Assembly (NCBI GenBank): GCA_017386165.1
Contig: JAFNQK010000127.1
Location: forward strand, 1 to 46,632
Reading direction: 5' to 3'
DNA length: 46,632 nucleotides
From: Treponema sp.
Lineage (GTDB): Bacteria > Spirochaetota > Spirochaetia > Treponematales > Treponemataceae
The translations under genes and the position numbers were made by a program. Shown one piece after another: positions 24,014-32,266 of the stretch (within the stretch, counting starts at the first letter, position 1; each line of letters opens with the position of its first letter). The notes beneath the pieces are model-generated. The model searched no databases and was not told where the DNA came from. It saw only the letters and a list, made by a program, of their open reading frames with translations.

Positions 24014-25825
24014 ATGTCAGATTTTCAGATTAAAGACAAATTTTATCTCGACGGGAAGCCGTTTCAGATTATTTCGGGGGCAATTCACTACTTTAGAGTC
24101 ATACCGGAATATTGGCAGGACAGACTTGAAAAACTTAAAAACATGGGCTGTAACACAGTAGAAACCTATATCCCGTGGAATTTTCATGAACCTAAAAAGG
24201 GACAGTTTGTCTGGGATGGCATGCACGATGTAGAAAAGTTTATCCAGATAGCCCAGGACCTTGGATTATATCTGATTATTCGCCCTTCTCCGTTTATCTG
24301 TGCAGAATGGGAAGCCGGCGGACTCCCTTCGTGGCTTTTTGCAGAGCCAGGAATGAAGCTCAGATGCAGCTACAAGCCATATCTCGACCACATCAAAGAT
24401 TATTACAAGGTTTTGATGCCAAAACTGGTTCCTCATCAGATTGACCATGGCGGAAACATCATCCTCATGCAGATTGAAAACGAATACGGCTACTACGGCG
24501 ATGATGCTGCCTACCTTGAATACCTTGCCAACCTTTCCCGTGAACTTGGAATCACCGTTCCTTTTGTTACTTCTGACGGACCTTGGGGCCTTGCCTTTAA
24601 GACCGGCCAGTTAAAGGGCGCTCTCCCAACTGGTAACTTTGGTACCAACTGCGAAAAACAGTTTGGGGTTATGAAACCTCAGATGCAGGGCGAACAGCCT
24701 CTCATGTGTATGGAATTCTGGGCCGGCTGGTTTGATGCCTGGGGAAATCCTTTCAAGATGCGCTCAGTTCTCAAATGGAATAAAAAGGACTTTGAATACA
24801 CTATCAAAAACGGCCATAATATCAATATTTATATGTTCCATGGCGGCACAAACTTTGGTTTTACCAACGGTGCCAACTATTACGCAAAGCTTATGCCGGA
24901 CACAACCAGCTATGACTATGATGCACCATTGAGCGAAGACGGAACCATGACCAAGAAATACGAAGCCTTCCGTTCTATTGTAAAAAAATATAAAGATGTG
25001 CCGGATGTAAAGTTCTCAACCCCAATCAAAAAGGTGGATTACGGAACAATTCCTTGCACAAAAACTGCCGACCTCTTTACAAACCTTAATGTCCTCAGCG
25101 AGCCACAAAAGAGCGTTTCCCCTCTCAGCATGGAAGAAGCTGGTCAGACAACCGGATATATCATGTATCAGACCCGCCTCAACCCTCAGGAAGAAGCAAA
25201 AACCGTCACTTTCAAGGCTTGCAACGACCGTGTTCAGGCTTATGCCGGCAGAACCAAGGTGTTCACAGCCTATGACAAAGAAATCACAAAGGGCTTTCAT
25301 TACACTTTTCCGTTTACAATCATTGACGGCAAAGTCTGGAAGCTAGAAGCAAAAGCCGGCGAACAGTTGAGCTTTCTCGTAGAAAATGTGGGTCGAGTAA
25401 ACTTTGGTCACAAGCTTATGAATCAAAAGAAAGGCATTACAGACGATGTAATCATCAACGGTCATGAGCATTATTACTGGGACACTTATACCCTGCCTCT
25501 TGATGCAGAACAATACGAAAAGCTCCTTACAAAAGCTGACTGGAAGGTTCAGAATGCCACAAAAGCTGACAAGAATCCGGGCTTTTTTATGTTTGAGTTT
25601 AATGCAGATGAAATCGGAGATACTTTCTGGGATTTTAATGGCTGGGGAAAAGGCTGTGCCTTTGTAAACGGCTTTAACATCGGCCGATTCTATAATAAAG
25701 GACCTCAGAAGGCTTTGTACATTCCGGGTCCTTTGTTAAAGAAAGGTAAAAATACCATCGTAATTTTTGAAACAGAAGGCTTACGAAAAGATTCGATCCG
25801 CTTTACAAAAACTCGTAAATGGTAA
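24014..25825 (+). CDS. GH35 beta-galactosidase, cytosolic
   Basis: 603 aa. The GH35 barrel spans about 1-320, with the family's ISGAIHYFR start region and RPSPFICAEWEAGGLP segment. Acid/base Glu157 is in IENEYG and nucleophile Glu234 in CMEFWAGW; beta-domains follow to the C-terminus. No signal peptide, so it hydrolyses imported galacto-oligosaccharides in the cytoplasm. GAGGAG (24003-24008) lies 5 nt before ATG. With galM convergent beside it and a GH53 galactanase 16 kb away, breakdown of beta-1,4-galactan is the likely role; other beta-galactosides such as lactose are possible. Its 3' end overlaps that of galM by 23 bp. Confidence 0.92.
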   Translation: MSDFQIKDKFYLDGKPFQIISGAIHYFRVIPEYWQDRLEKLKNMGCNTVETYIPWNFHEPKKGQFVWDGMHDVEKFIQIAQDLGLYLIIRPSPFICAEWEAGGLPSWLFAEPGMKLRCSYKPYLDHIKDYYKVLMPKLVPHQIDHGGNIILMQIENEYGYYGDDAAYLEYLANLSRELGITVPFVTSDGPWGLAFKTGQLKGALPTGNFGTNCEKQFGVMKPQMQGEQPLMCMEFWAGWFDAWGNPFKMRSVLKWNKKDFEYTIKNGHNINIYMFHGGTNFGFTNGANYYAKLMPDTTSYDYDAPLSEDGTMTKKYEAFRSIVKKYKDVPDVKFSTPIKKVDYGTIPCTKTADLFTNLNVLSEPQKSVSPLSMEEAGQTTGYIMYQTRLNPQEEAKTVTFKACNDRVQAYAGRTKVFTAYDKEITKGFHYTFPFTIIDGKVWKLEAKAGEQLSFLVENVGRVNFGHKLMNQKKGITDDVIINGHEHYYWDTYTLPLDAEQYEKLLTKADWKVQNATKADKNPGFFMFEFNADEIGDTFWDFNGWGKGCAFVNGFNIGRFYNKGPQKALYIPGPLLKKGKNTIVIFETEGLRKDSIRFTKTRKW

Positions 25826-26870
25826 CAGCATTGTATTTCTGTCCGGGATGTAAAATCACGGACGGAAATGCTTTCTGGTTTGGAGAATCCGGAAAGCTCT
25901 GGGTCTCCAGACAGATTGCTTCGTAAGGTTTGTAATGACATCCGTCTTTTCCAGGAACTCTGTCCATGTATTTTGCAGTGTACAGTTGAACGCCTTCTTG
26001 ATTTGTATAAACCTTCATTTTTCTTGTGGAAACAGGATCTGTAACTGTTGCTACAAGAGAAACCTTGTCACCTTCAAATGGAATTCCCCGTTCTGAATTA
26101 TAATTTTCAGTTACATAACAAAGGTCGTATCCAATGCTGTCGGGATTCTGTTCTTCAAATTTATTGATTTTTCTTTCTGTCGTAAAATCAAACTCGGTAT
26201 TAGAAACTGGTGCCAGTTCTCCTGTTGGGAGTCCTTTTTCAGAGTTTTTTACATAACGCTGGCAGTTCATCTCAAGAGAATAATCAATGACAGTTCCTTT
26301 TCCTCGCAAGTTGAAATATGAGTGATTTGTAATGCTTAGTGGTGTGTCATTATCGGTTGTAGCGCGGTAAACCATAGAAAGCTGGTTTGTCTCTGACAAA
26401 AGGTATTCGATTTCTACATAGAGGTTTCCCGGAAAGCCCTGTTCTCCGTCTCTTATATTGCTGAAAAAGCAGATTCCGGCTTTTTTATTCTTTTTGTCTT
26501 TGACGATTTTAGAATTCCAGAGGAGATTTCCCCAGGCAGGATATCCTCCGTGGAGACATGCTTCCGGTGTGTTCTGGGTAAGCTTGTATGTTTCTCCGTT
26601 CAAGCTGAACTCAGCCCCTGCGATTCGGTTTGCATAGCGGCCGACGATAGCTCCAAAGCTCCCCCACTGGCGGGCATATGAATCCAGTGTCTCAAGGCCC
26701 AGAACAACATCGGTATAGGAGCCGTCTTTATTTTTAAGACATAAACTGGTAATAGTGCAGCCAAAATCTGTAACGCAGAAATAAGCATTTCCATTTTCGA
26801 TTTTAAAGAGATGAGCTTTTTGACCGTTATAAATTGTTCCAAAATCAGTGCGTGTAATCTTTGTTTTCAT
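25803..26870 (-). CDS. galM: Aldose 1-epimerase
   Basis: 355 aa from the ATG at 26870. A GTG 45 bases upstream is in frame but lies inside the leader terminator hairpin, and the family's N-terminus starts at MKTKITRTDFG. It interconverts alpha- and beta-hexoses (galactose mutarotation). Catalytic residues: N81/R82 in GRYANRI, H107 in CLHGG, H183 in TNHSYFNL, D249, and general base E322 in CLETQSFPDSPN. No signal peptide. No Shine-Dalgarno site despite a leader of about 110 nt, which is odd. The gene has its own strong promoter and an attenuator-like leader, and its 3' end overlaps the beta-galactosidase gene. Confidence 0.92.
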   Translation of the reverse strand: MKTKITRTDFGTIYNGQKAHLFKIENGNAYFCVTDFGCTITSLCLKNKDGSYTDVVLGLETLDSYARQWGSFGAIVGRYANRIAGAEFSLNGETYKLTQNTPEACLHGGYPAWGNLLWNSKIVKDKKNKKAGICFFSNIRDGEQGFPGNLYVEIEYLLSETNQLSMVYRATTDNDTPLSITNHSYFNLRGKGTVIDYSLEMNCQRYVKNSEKGLPTGELAPVSNTEFDFTTERKINKFEEQNPDSIGYDLCYVTENYNSERGIPFEGDKVSLVATVTDPVSTRKMKVYTNQEGVQLYTAKYMDRVPGKDGCHYKPYEAICLETQSFPDSPNQKAFPSVILHPGQKYNAVTIYEFL

Positions 26871-26880
26871 AAAAACCGTG

Positions 26881-26948
26881 TTAAATAAAACTGGGGCACC
26901 GAACGACAACGCCACCCGGTGCCCCAGCCGTCCGGGTTTTCACCGGAC
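26881..26948 (-). promoter_or_regulatory. galM leader: attenuator-like hairpins
   Basis: Minus strand order: hairpin 1 GTCCGG (26948-26943)/CCGGAC (26935-26930), then an 11-bp perfect stem CTGGGGCACCG (26927-26917)/CGGTGCCCCAG (26901-26891) followed by TTTTATTTAA, a typical intrinsic terminator ahead of the ATG. The first arm of hairpin 1 plus loop (GUCCGGUG) can pair over 8 bp with CACCGGGU in the terminator's 5' side, giving an antiterminator. This layout suits a riboswitch or protein-controlled attenuator; I do not recognise a known aptamer. Confidence 0.6.
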
Positions 26949-26963
26949 ATCGGAGAGAGTTTA

Positions 26964-27016
26964 TCAGCTTATTTACAAGCTGACTATAATATAGCGCATC
27001 TCCAGAAATATGTCAA
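26964..27016 (-). promoter_or_regulatory. galM promoter with palindrome at the start site
   Basis: Minus strand: TTGACA (27016-27011), 17 nt, TATATT (26993-26988); predicted start about 26981. The palindrome TCAGCTTGTAAATAAGCTGA (26983-26964) overlaps the start, a typical repressor position. The divergent WYL regulator gene at 27110 is an obvious candidate to bind it. Confidence 0.7.
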
Positions 27017-27109
27017 ATAATATTTTTATAAAAAAGCATTATTTAAGTATAAAAGTGTGTTATATCAAATGGTTAGCAAAAATATTTTTATTTATGCTAC
27101 AATGTTCTT

Positions 27110-28093
27110 ATGGCAAAAAAAATCCGGGAAGATAAAATCAAAAGCCTTAGAATCCTTCAGATTGACGAACAGATTCGTAGCGGTACATATCCAAATGTTC
27201 CAAAGCTCCAGAAGATGTTTGAAGTAAGCAGAGCTACAATTATGCGAGACATTGAGTTTTTGCGGGATCGGTATGAAGCCCCTCTTGAATACGACTCACA
27301 ACGCAATGGCTATTATTACACTGACCCTACTTTCTTTATAAAAAGTCTCATGCTTTCAGAAGGAGAACTCTTTACTGTAACTACAGTTTTGCCGCTTTTG
27401 GAGCAGTATAAAAACACTCCTCTTGAGTCCAGCTTTAAGAATATCATCTCAAAAATGATGACGATGCTCCCGGATTCGGTGCAGGTTGATTCTTCTTTTA
27501 ATACTCAGAATGTTACTTTTATTAAAGACCCTCTTCCGCAAATCAAAGAAGAAATCTTTAATACGATTTTTACAGCAATAAAGAATAAGTCCACCGTTGA
27601 ATTTGGGTACCGCTCCATCAGCAAGACTGAATATTCTAAGCGTCAGTTTGATCCTTATAATGTTCTCTGTCAGAAAGGCAACTGGTATGTAATCGGTTTT
27701 TGCCACAAGCATAAGGATTTTTTCACATATGCATTAAGCCGAATGGATACCCTTGTTACTACCGGCGAGCATTTTGAAAAAAGACCTGATTTTAACCTGA
27801 ACAATCACATTGACCCGGATTTTGGCGTATGGAATAATAATACACCGGCACAAAAGATAGAACTGGAGTTTTCAAGCTCTATAAACACCTATATTCTTGA
27901 AAGAACCTGGCATGTGGCTCAGGAATGTCATCAGAATCCCGACGGCTCCGTATATTTAAGCTTTATGAGTAACCAGCTTCAGGAGACTTTACACTGGGTG
28001 TTGCATTTTGGTTCGGCAGTGAAAGTTATTAATCCGCCGGAACTGCGCCAGAAAGTAATAGAAGAAGCTCAAAAAATACTAAAAGGATATTAG
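27110..28093 (+). CDS. WYL-domain transcriptional regulator (YafY-like)
   Basis: 327 aa. An N-terminal helix-turn-helix about 5-65 (VPKLQKMFEVSRATIMRDI), a linker, a WYL domain about 150-235 with GNWYVIGFCHKHKDFFTYALSRM, and a C-terminal WCX-type extension. WYL regulators bind small ligands or nucleic acid through the WYL fold. It is divergent from galM, so it probably controls galM and perhaps itself through the palindrome at 26964-26983. There is no Shine-Dalgarno site; TACAAT (27098-27103) ends 6 nt before ATG, which predicts a leaderless mRNA. Confidence 0.87.
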   Translation: MAKKIREDKIKSLRILQIDEQIRSGTYPNVPKLQKMFEVSRATIMRDIEFLRDRYEAPLEYDSQRNGYYYTDPTFFIKSLMLSEGELFTVTTVLPLLEQYKNTPLESSFKNIISKMMTMLPDSVQVDSSFNTQNVTFIKDPLPQIKEEIFNTIFTAIKNKSTVEFGYRSISKTEYSKRQFDPYNVLCQKGNWYVIGFCHKHKDFFTYALSRMDTLVTTGEHFEKRPDFNLNNHIDPDFGVWNNNTPAQKIELEFSSSINTYILERTWHVAQECHQNPDGSVYLSFMSNQLQETLHWVLHFGSAVKVINPPELRQKVIEEAQKILKGY

Positions 28094-28097
28094 CTCT

Positions 28098-28559
28098 ATG
28101 AACATGACCCCTCAATTAAAAGAAACCCAGGAACTCCTTGAAAATGTAATGAGCCGCATAAAAAATGTGGCCGACTCCATAAATCAGGTATATCTTCAGG
28201 GCAAAAAAGATGAGCTTTTGGACTGTGCTGAAGAACTGCGCCACGCAAGAGATAAAATTGGTCAGGCAATAGAATTTACCTATTTTGGCCAGAAAAGCGG
28301 CGGTCAGCGTTCAACAGCTAAAAAAGCAAAAGCTGTGCGTGAAAACGGCAAAAAAGGCGGCCGACCAAGCTCTAAAATTGTTACCGACATCATCTGTGCA
28401 GAAGATAAACAGTCCTGGACCGTTGTTTTCAATGATATGAGCAAGAAAAAGGTAAAATCCCCGTCTATTCAGGCTGTGCGCGATGCTTTCCCACCTGCCA
28501 GATACAAATGGGAAGCAACTATGGAGCACTATTATCAGACAATGTCGAATAACGAGTAA
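28098..28559 (+). CDS. Hypothetical protein with GGRPS AT-hook-like motif
   Basis: 153 aa, family not recognised. N-terminal about 65 residues are helical and charged (coiled-coil-like). A Lys/Gly/Arg-rich linker (about 70-92) contains KKGGRPSSK, similar to an AT-hook core. A C-terminal region about 95-150 with alternating strands (WTVVFNDMSKKKVKSPSIQAVRDAFPP) might be a small DNA-binding fold. It starts 4 nt after the WYL regulator stop and is probably co-transcribed. The ribosome site is weak (AAGGA, about 12 nt away), consistent with coupling. It ends 6 nt before the convergent addA. Confidence 0.7.
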   Translation: MNMTPQLKETQELLENVMSRIKNVADSINQVYLQGKKDELLDCAEELRHARDKIGQAIEFTYFGQKSGGQRSTAKKAKAVRENGKKGGRPSSKIVTDIICAEDKQSWTVVFNDMSKKKVKSPSIQAVRDAFPPARYKWEATMEHYYQTMSNNE

Positions 28560-28565
28560 GTATAT

Positions 28566-31500
28566 CTACAGCTCTACCGCCTGATTGTAGCGGACGTAAT
28601 AGAGAATCTGCTTTACCTTTTCTGGGCCTACATTTTCCAGTTCGCAGAGGGCATTTTTATAGCTGTCCTGCTGTTTTTTGTACTTTTGAGGAACAATTGA
28701 ATGGTCTGTTTTGTAGTCAACAATCGTGTAAGAGCCATCCGGGTTCTGATAAAAGAGGTCGATTGTACCTGTTACAAGCAAATCTCCTTCCATCATCTTA
28801 AAGGCGTACTCTGCCCTGCACTTGCGGCCTTCTTTTACGGCGTTTATAGCCTTCTGGCCGTATTCACTTGCGGCAAAATCCGTACAAATTGTGCGGCATA
28901 TAGAGTCCAGTTCGTCCTGTTCTGTCTTTGTGAGCTTTGATAAAAGTCGGACATCGTTTTCAAGTAAAAAATCCAGGGGCTTATTCTGAATAAAATATTC
29001 CAGATACTTGTGAACGATTGTTCCAAGTTCATCAAAGCCAAGGCCTTCCTGGTTCTCTGTTTTTGAAACCAGGGCATCCAGCCGCGGATAAAGGCACTTT
29101 TTGCCGGCTTCAATTTCAGCGCCTTCTCCACCGTCAGTCTCTTCCAGGCCACTTGGAGTGATTCTGTTGGATGACAAAACCGGAGTTTCAATAATCTTTA
29201 AGTCTGTGCTGTTCTCGATAAAATCTGTCATAGATGCAATTTCCTTTTTTCTCAGTGCATCCAGGTCAGTTTTCTGAGAGTATTCAGTCAAAATTGCAGG
29301 TGAAACCGGCTCAATTTTTTCTACATAGAGCGGAACGTCGTCTTTATAAAGCTTTCCGTAATCGGCAGAGAGTAATTCATCCAGTGTGTAATAGGATTTT
29401 AGAACATCGATGAGATAAGCGTCTTTAGAATCATTAACCTTAAGACCACCGTTCTCTTTATCCGGAGTAATTGTAATATTGCCTGCAATACAGAAGGTCT
29501 TTACTGCACGGGTCAAAGCAACATAAATCAAGCGTCGAAATTCTGCGTTATTCTTGTTTTTGGCTTCTTCTTTCTGAATGGCGTAGAAATAATTCTTTTT
29601 ATCCTTTGCAGGACGCACCGAAAGCCCGAATATTTCATCATAAAAGTATTGTTCTTCCCGGTCAGGTTTTGGCTTAGTAAGACAGCCAGTAACAAATACA
29701 TGGTCAAACTGGAGTCCTTTACTTTTATGGATTGTCATAATCTGAACGGCATCCTGCTCTTCCAGCGGATAAGAAACCTGGGTAATATCCATGTCGGAAT
29801 CAGAATTGTTTTTTTCTGCGGCAAGCTGGTCTATAAACCAGGAAACGCTTTTCCCGTCAGAATCTGCAATGCGCGCAAGCTCAAACAAGAAATCGTACTG
29901 CTCGGCAAAGATGTTTACTGTTGAGTTGAGCATTGTTTCGTAGTGATAGCCCTGGTCATACCAGAGTACATTGAGTGTATCTGTAACAGGACGGCTCAGA
30001 GTGAGATTTTTCTGTTCTTCATAAAAAGCGACTGCACGGCTAAAAGCCTTTACCACAGGAGAATCAGAACCAAATTCTTTGGAAACCTGTTCAATTGCCT
30101 GGCTGTCGAGGCTTTTGCAAACTGTCATAAGCCTAAGAACGGTATTTACATTCAGAGCAACAAATGGAGAGGTCAAATACGAAGCCATAGCTTTTAAATC
30201 CTGAGGATAAATGCACAGTCTCAGGAAGTTGTAAATGTCGTTTACAGGGCCGTCACTGAATATGTTTGACTGCTGGTCGAGAATATATGGAATCTCAAGG
30301 CGTTCGAGCCAGCTTTTCAGGATACCTCTACCAGTTCTGGATTTGTCGAGAATTGCAATTTTGCTGTATTTAACGCCGCTGTCTGCAAGCTCTCGGATTT
30401 TTTTTGCGACAGAATATGCAACCTGATTCTCCTTGTCCAGAATTTCACCCTTCTTTACAAGAGTGTCAGATTCGCTGTCGCTGATAAACAGAGAAAGGCT
30501 TGAAGCAAGATTGTCTTTGGTGAGTATTACACCTGGCATTTCCTTATGTTCTTTATCGACATACTTTGCAATGGCATCTTTTGTATAAAGTGCCTCGTAA
30601 AAAGGAGTCTGTTCAGTTTTTGCATTTTCAAAAATGCCAAATTTATCCTGTGACTCTGTGTAATCTCCCTCTTTTGTCGGTACCCATTTTCCAAAAATCT
30701 GGTTAAAACTCGACAAAAGTTCCGGTGTTGAGCGGTAATTATAAATCATGTGGAGACTGGATTCCGGACCATTGATTTCTCTTAAGTCTTCTTTGAGTTC
30801 GTTGAAAACCGATACCTCAGCCCCTCGGAACTTGTAGATTGACTGTTTTTCGTCACCAACAAAGAACAGTTTGTCCTTTACGATTTTGTCTTTTAAAAGT
30901 TGATGAACTGCATCCGGATTATCTTCTGAGCCTTCAAAACTTGTACTTATGTCGTTCTTTTCGCTCAAGAGGAAGAGCAAATCTCGGTTTTTGCTGTTGT
31001 TGTCCTGAAATTCGTCGATCATGATTTTTTTGTAGGCAGCTTTTTCCTGAGAACGGATGTCCTCCTGTTCAATAAGGACTTTTAAGGCCATTTCTGTGAC
31101 ATCTTTAAATGTCAGCTGCCCGCTGATTCTCTTGGAACGGTTGATTCTTTCTGTAAACTCGTCCAAAAGTTCAAAAAGACTCTGAATGGATTCAAAATCT
31201 TCGATAAAGTTGAGGATTAGCTGAATTCTATTGTAAAAATTCATCTCAATATCTGATTTTTCTGCAAAAAGTTTCTTTATTTCTCTTAAAAATTGAAAAT
31301 CCTCGCCAAAAAGTCCTTTTGAAATATTGTTTGCATTATAAGTTGTAATCGCCTTAAGCCAGTTCAAAAAGCTCTGTATATAGGAAATGGTCTGCTCTTT
31401 TCCTGCTCCAAAAAAGTCGTCATGAGTAAAAGTCCTGAACTCAGGAATGGAATCGCTTTCAAGGGCCTGATAAACCTTGGAGTACACATCTATATTCTTT

Positions 31501-32249
31501 TTGAATAATTCTGTTTTTCGGTTTTCGTCTAGAAAGGCGTTAAGATATATATTAAACAGAGAACTAAAGCCTTCCTGAGATTTGTCGGTTATAATCTGGT
31601 TCCAGGCGTTGACGAGTTCTTTTTGCTGGAGAGGGATTTTTTTGCTAAAAAATCCTTTTTCCGTTGCCAGAGAAGAATGATTTATCACGATCTTGGCAAA
31701 TACATCTTCTGCAAATTCTTGAATTTTACCTGCCTGGGCAAAATGCTGCACTCCGATGTTGTCGAGATTGCTTAAAATAAAGGTCAGAGCCTGTTTTTTG
31801 ATGTCAGAATCTGACTGTCCGGTGGTAAAATCCGGTCTGATTCCATATCGGTTGGCTGCCTGTCTAACAATTGTTCCACAATAACTGTCCAAAGTCTGAA
31901 TATGAACGTTTGCAAAGTCTTCAAGAGCCCGTTTTGCATTTTTTCTCTGGTGTTGTGGGACTTTATCCTCTGGTGCAGAGGCAAATCTGTTCAAGGTTTC
32001 ATAGATTCGGAGGTACATTTCGCTGGCGGCCTTTTTGGTAAAAGTCAGTGTTAGAATAGAACTTGCGCTGATATCGTCAAATTCCATGCACAGCCATGCA
32101 AATCTTGAAGCCAAAACCTGAGTTTTACCGGAACCAGCACCCGCCGCAACAACGGAATTATCTGTTCTGCAGCAAACTTTGAGCTGCTGATTGTCCAGAG
32201 GTCGTTCTAAATAATCTAAATATGTATATTTTTGTGTATTTTCTGCCAT
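28566..32249 (-). CDS. addA: AddA/RecB-like UvrD-family helicase-nuclease
   Basis: 1227 aa. Superfamily 1 helicase with Walker A AGAGSGKT (36-43), TLTFTKKAASEM, Walker B-type MIDEFQD, GDEKQSIYKFRGA (motif III region), and MTIHKSKGLQFDHVF with YVALTRA motifs late in the helicase core. The C-terminal RecB-type nuclease has GTIVHKYLEYF and GTIDLF...TIVDYKTD, carrying the PD-(D/E)xK acidic residues and lysine. It acts with the upstream AddB-like protein (17 nt gap) in double-strand-break end resection and recombination. Symbol by homology and pairing; RexA is the Gram-positive synonym. Confidence 0.88.
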   Translation of the reverse strand: MAENTQKYTYLDYLERPLDNQQLKVCCRTDNSVVAAGAGSGKTQVLASRFAWLCMEFDDISASSILTLTFTKKAASEMYLRIYETLNRFASAPEDKVPQHQRKNAKRALEDFANVHIQTLDSYCGTIVRQAANRYGIRPDFTTGQSDSDIKKQALTFILSNLDNIGVQHFAQAGKIQEFAEDVFAKIVINHSSLATEKGFFSKKIPLQQKELVNAWNQIITDKSQEGFSSLFNIYLNAFLDENRKTELFKKNIDVYSKVYQALESDSIPEFRTFTHDDFFGAGKEQTISYIQSFLNWLKAITTYNANNISKGLFGEDFQFLREIKKLFAEKSDIEMNFYNRIQLILNFIEDFESIQSLFELLDEFTERINRSKRISGQLTFKDVTEMALKVLIEQEDIRSQEKAAYKKIMIDEFQDNNSKNRDLLFLLSEKNDISTSFEGSEDNPDAVHQLLKDKIVKDKLFFVGDEKQSIYKFRGAEVSVFNELKEDLREINGPESSLHMIYNYRSTPELLSSFNQIFGKWVPTKEGDYTESQDKFGIFENAKTEQTPFYEALYTKDAIAKYVDKEHKEMPGVILTKDNLASSLSLFISDSESDTLVKKGEILDKENQVAYSVAKKIRELADSGVKYSKIAILDKSRTGRGILKSWLERLEIPYILDQQSNIFSDGPVNDIYNFLRLCIYPQDLKAMASYLTSPFVALNVNTVLRLMTVCKSLDSQAIEQVSKEFGSDSPVVKAFSRAVAFYEEQKNLTLSRPVTDTLNVLWYDQGYHYETMLNSTVNIFAEQYDFLFELARIADSDGKSVSWFIDQLAAEKNNSDSDMDITQVSYPLEEQDAVQIMTIHKSKGLQFDHVFVTGCLTKPKPDREEQYFYDEIFGLSVRPAKDKKNYFYAIQKEEAKNKNNAEFRRLIYVALTRAVKTFCIAGNITITPDKENGGLKVNDSKDAYLIDVLKSYYTLDELLSADYGKLYKDDVPLYVEKIEPVSPAILTEYSQKTDLDALRKKEIASMTDFIENSTDLKIIETPVLSSNRITPSGLEETDGGEGAEIEAGKKCLYPRLDALVSKTENQEGLGFDELGTIVHKYLEYFIQNKPLDFLLENDVRLLSKLTKTEQDELDSICRTICTDFAASEYGQKAINAVKEGRKCRAEYAFKMMEGDLLVTGTIDLFYQNPDGSYTIVDYKTDHSIVPQKYKKQQDSYKNALCELENVGPEKVKQILYYVRYNQAVEL

Positions 32250-32266
32250 GTTTTATGCTCCAAATC

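Noticed and set aside
26871-26915. GTG at 26915 as the start of galM.
   Set aside because: It lies inside the leader terminator hairpin, and the extra 15 residues do not match the family N-terminus.
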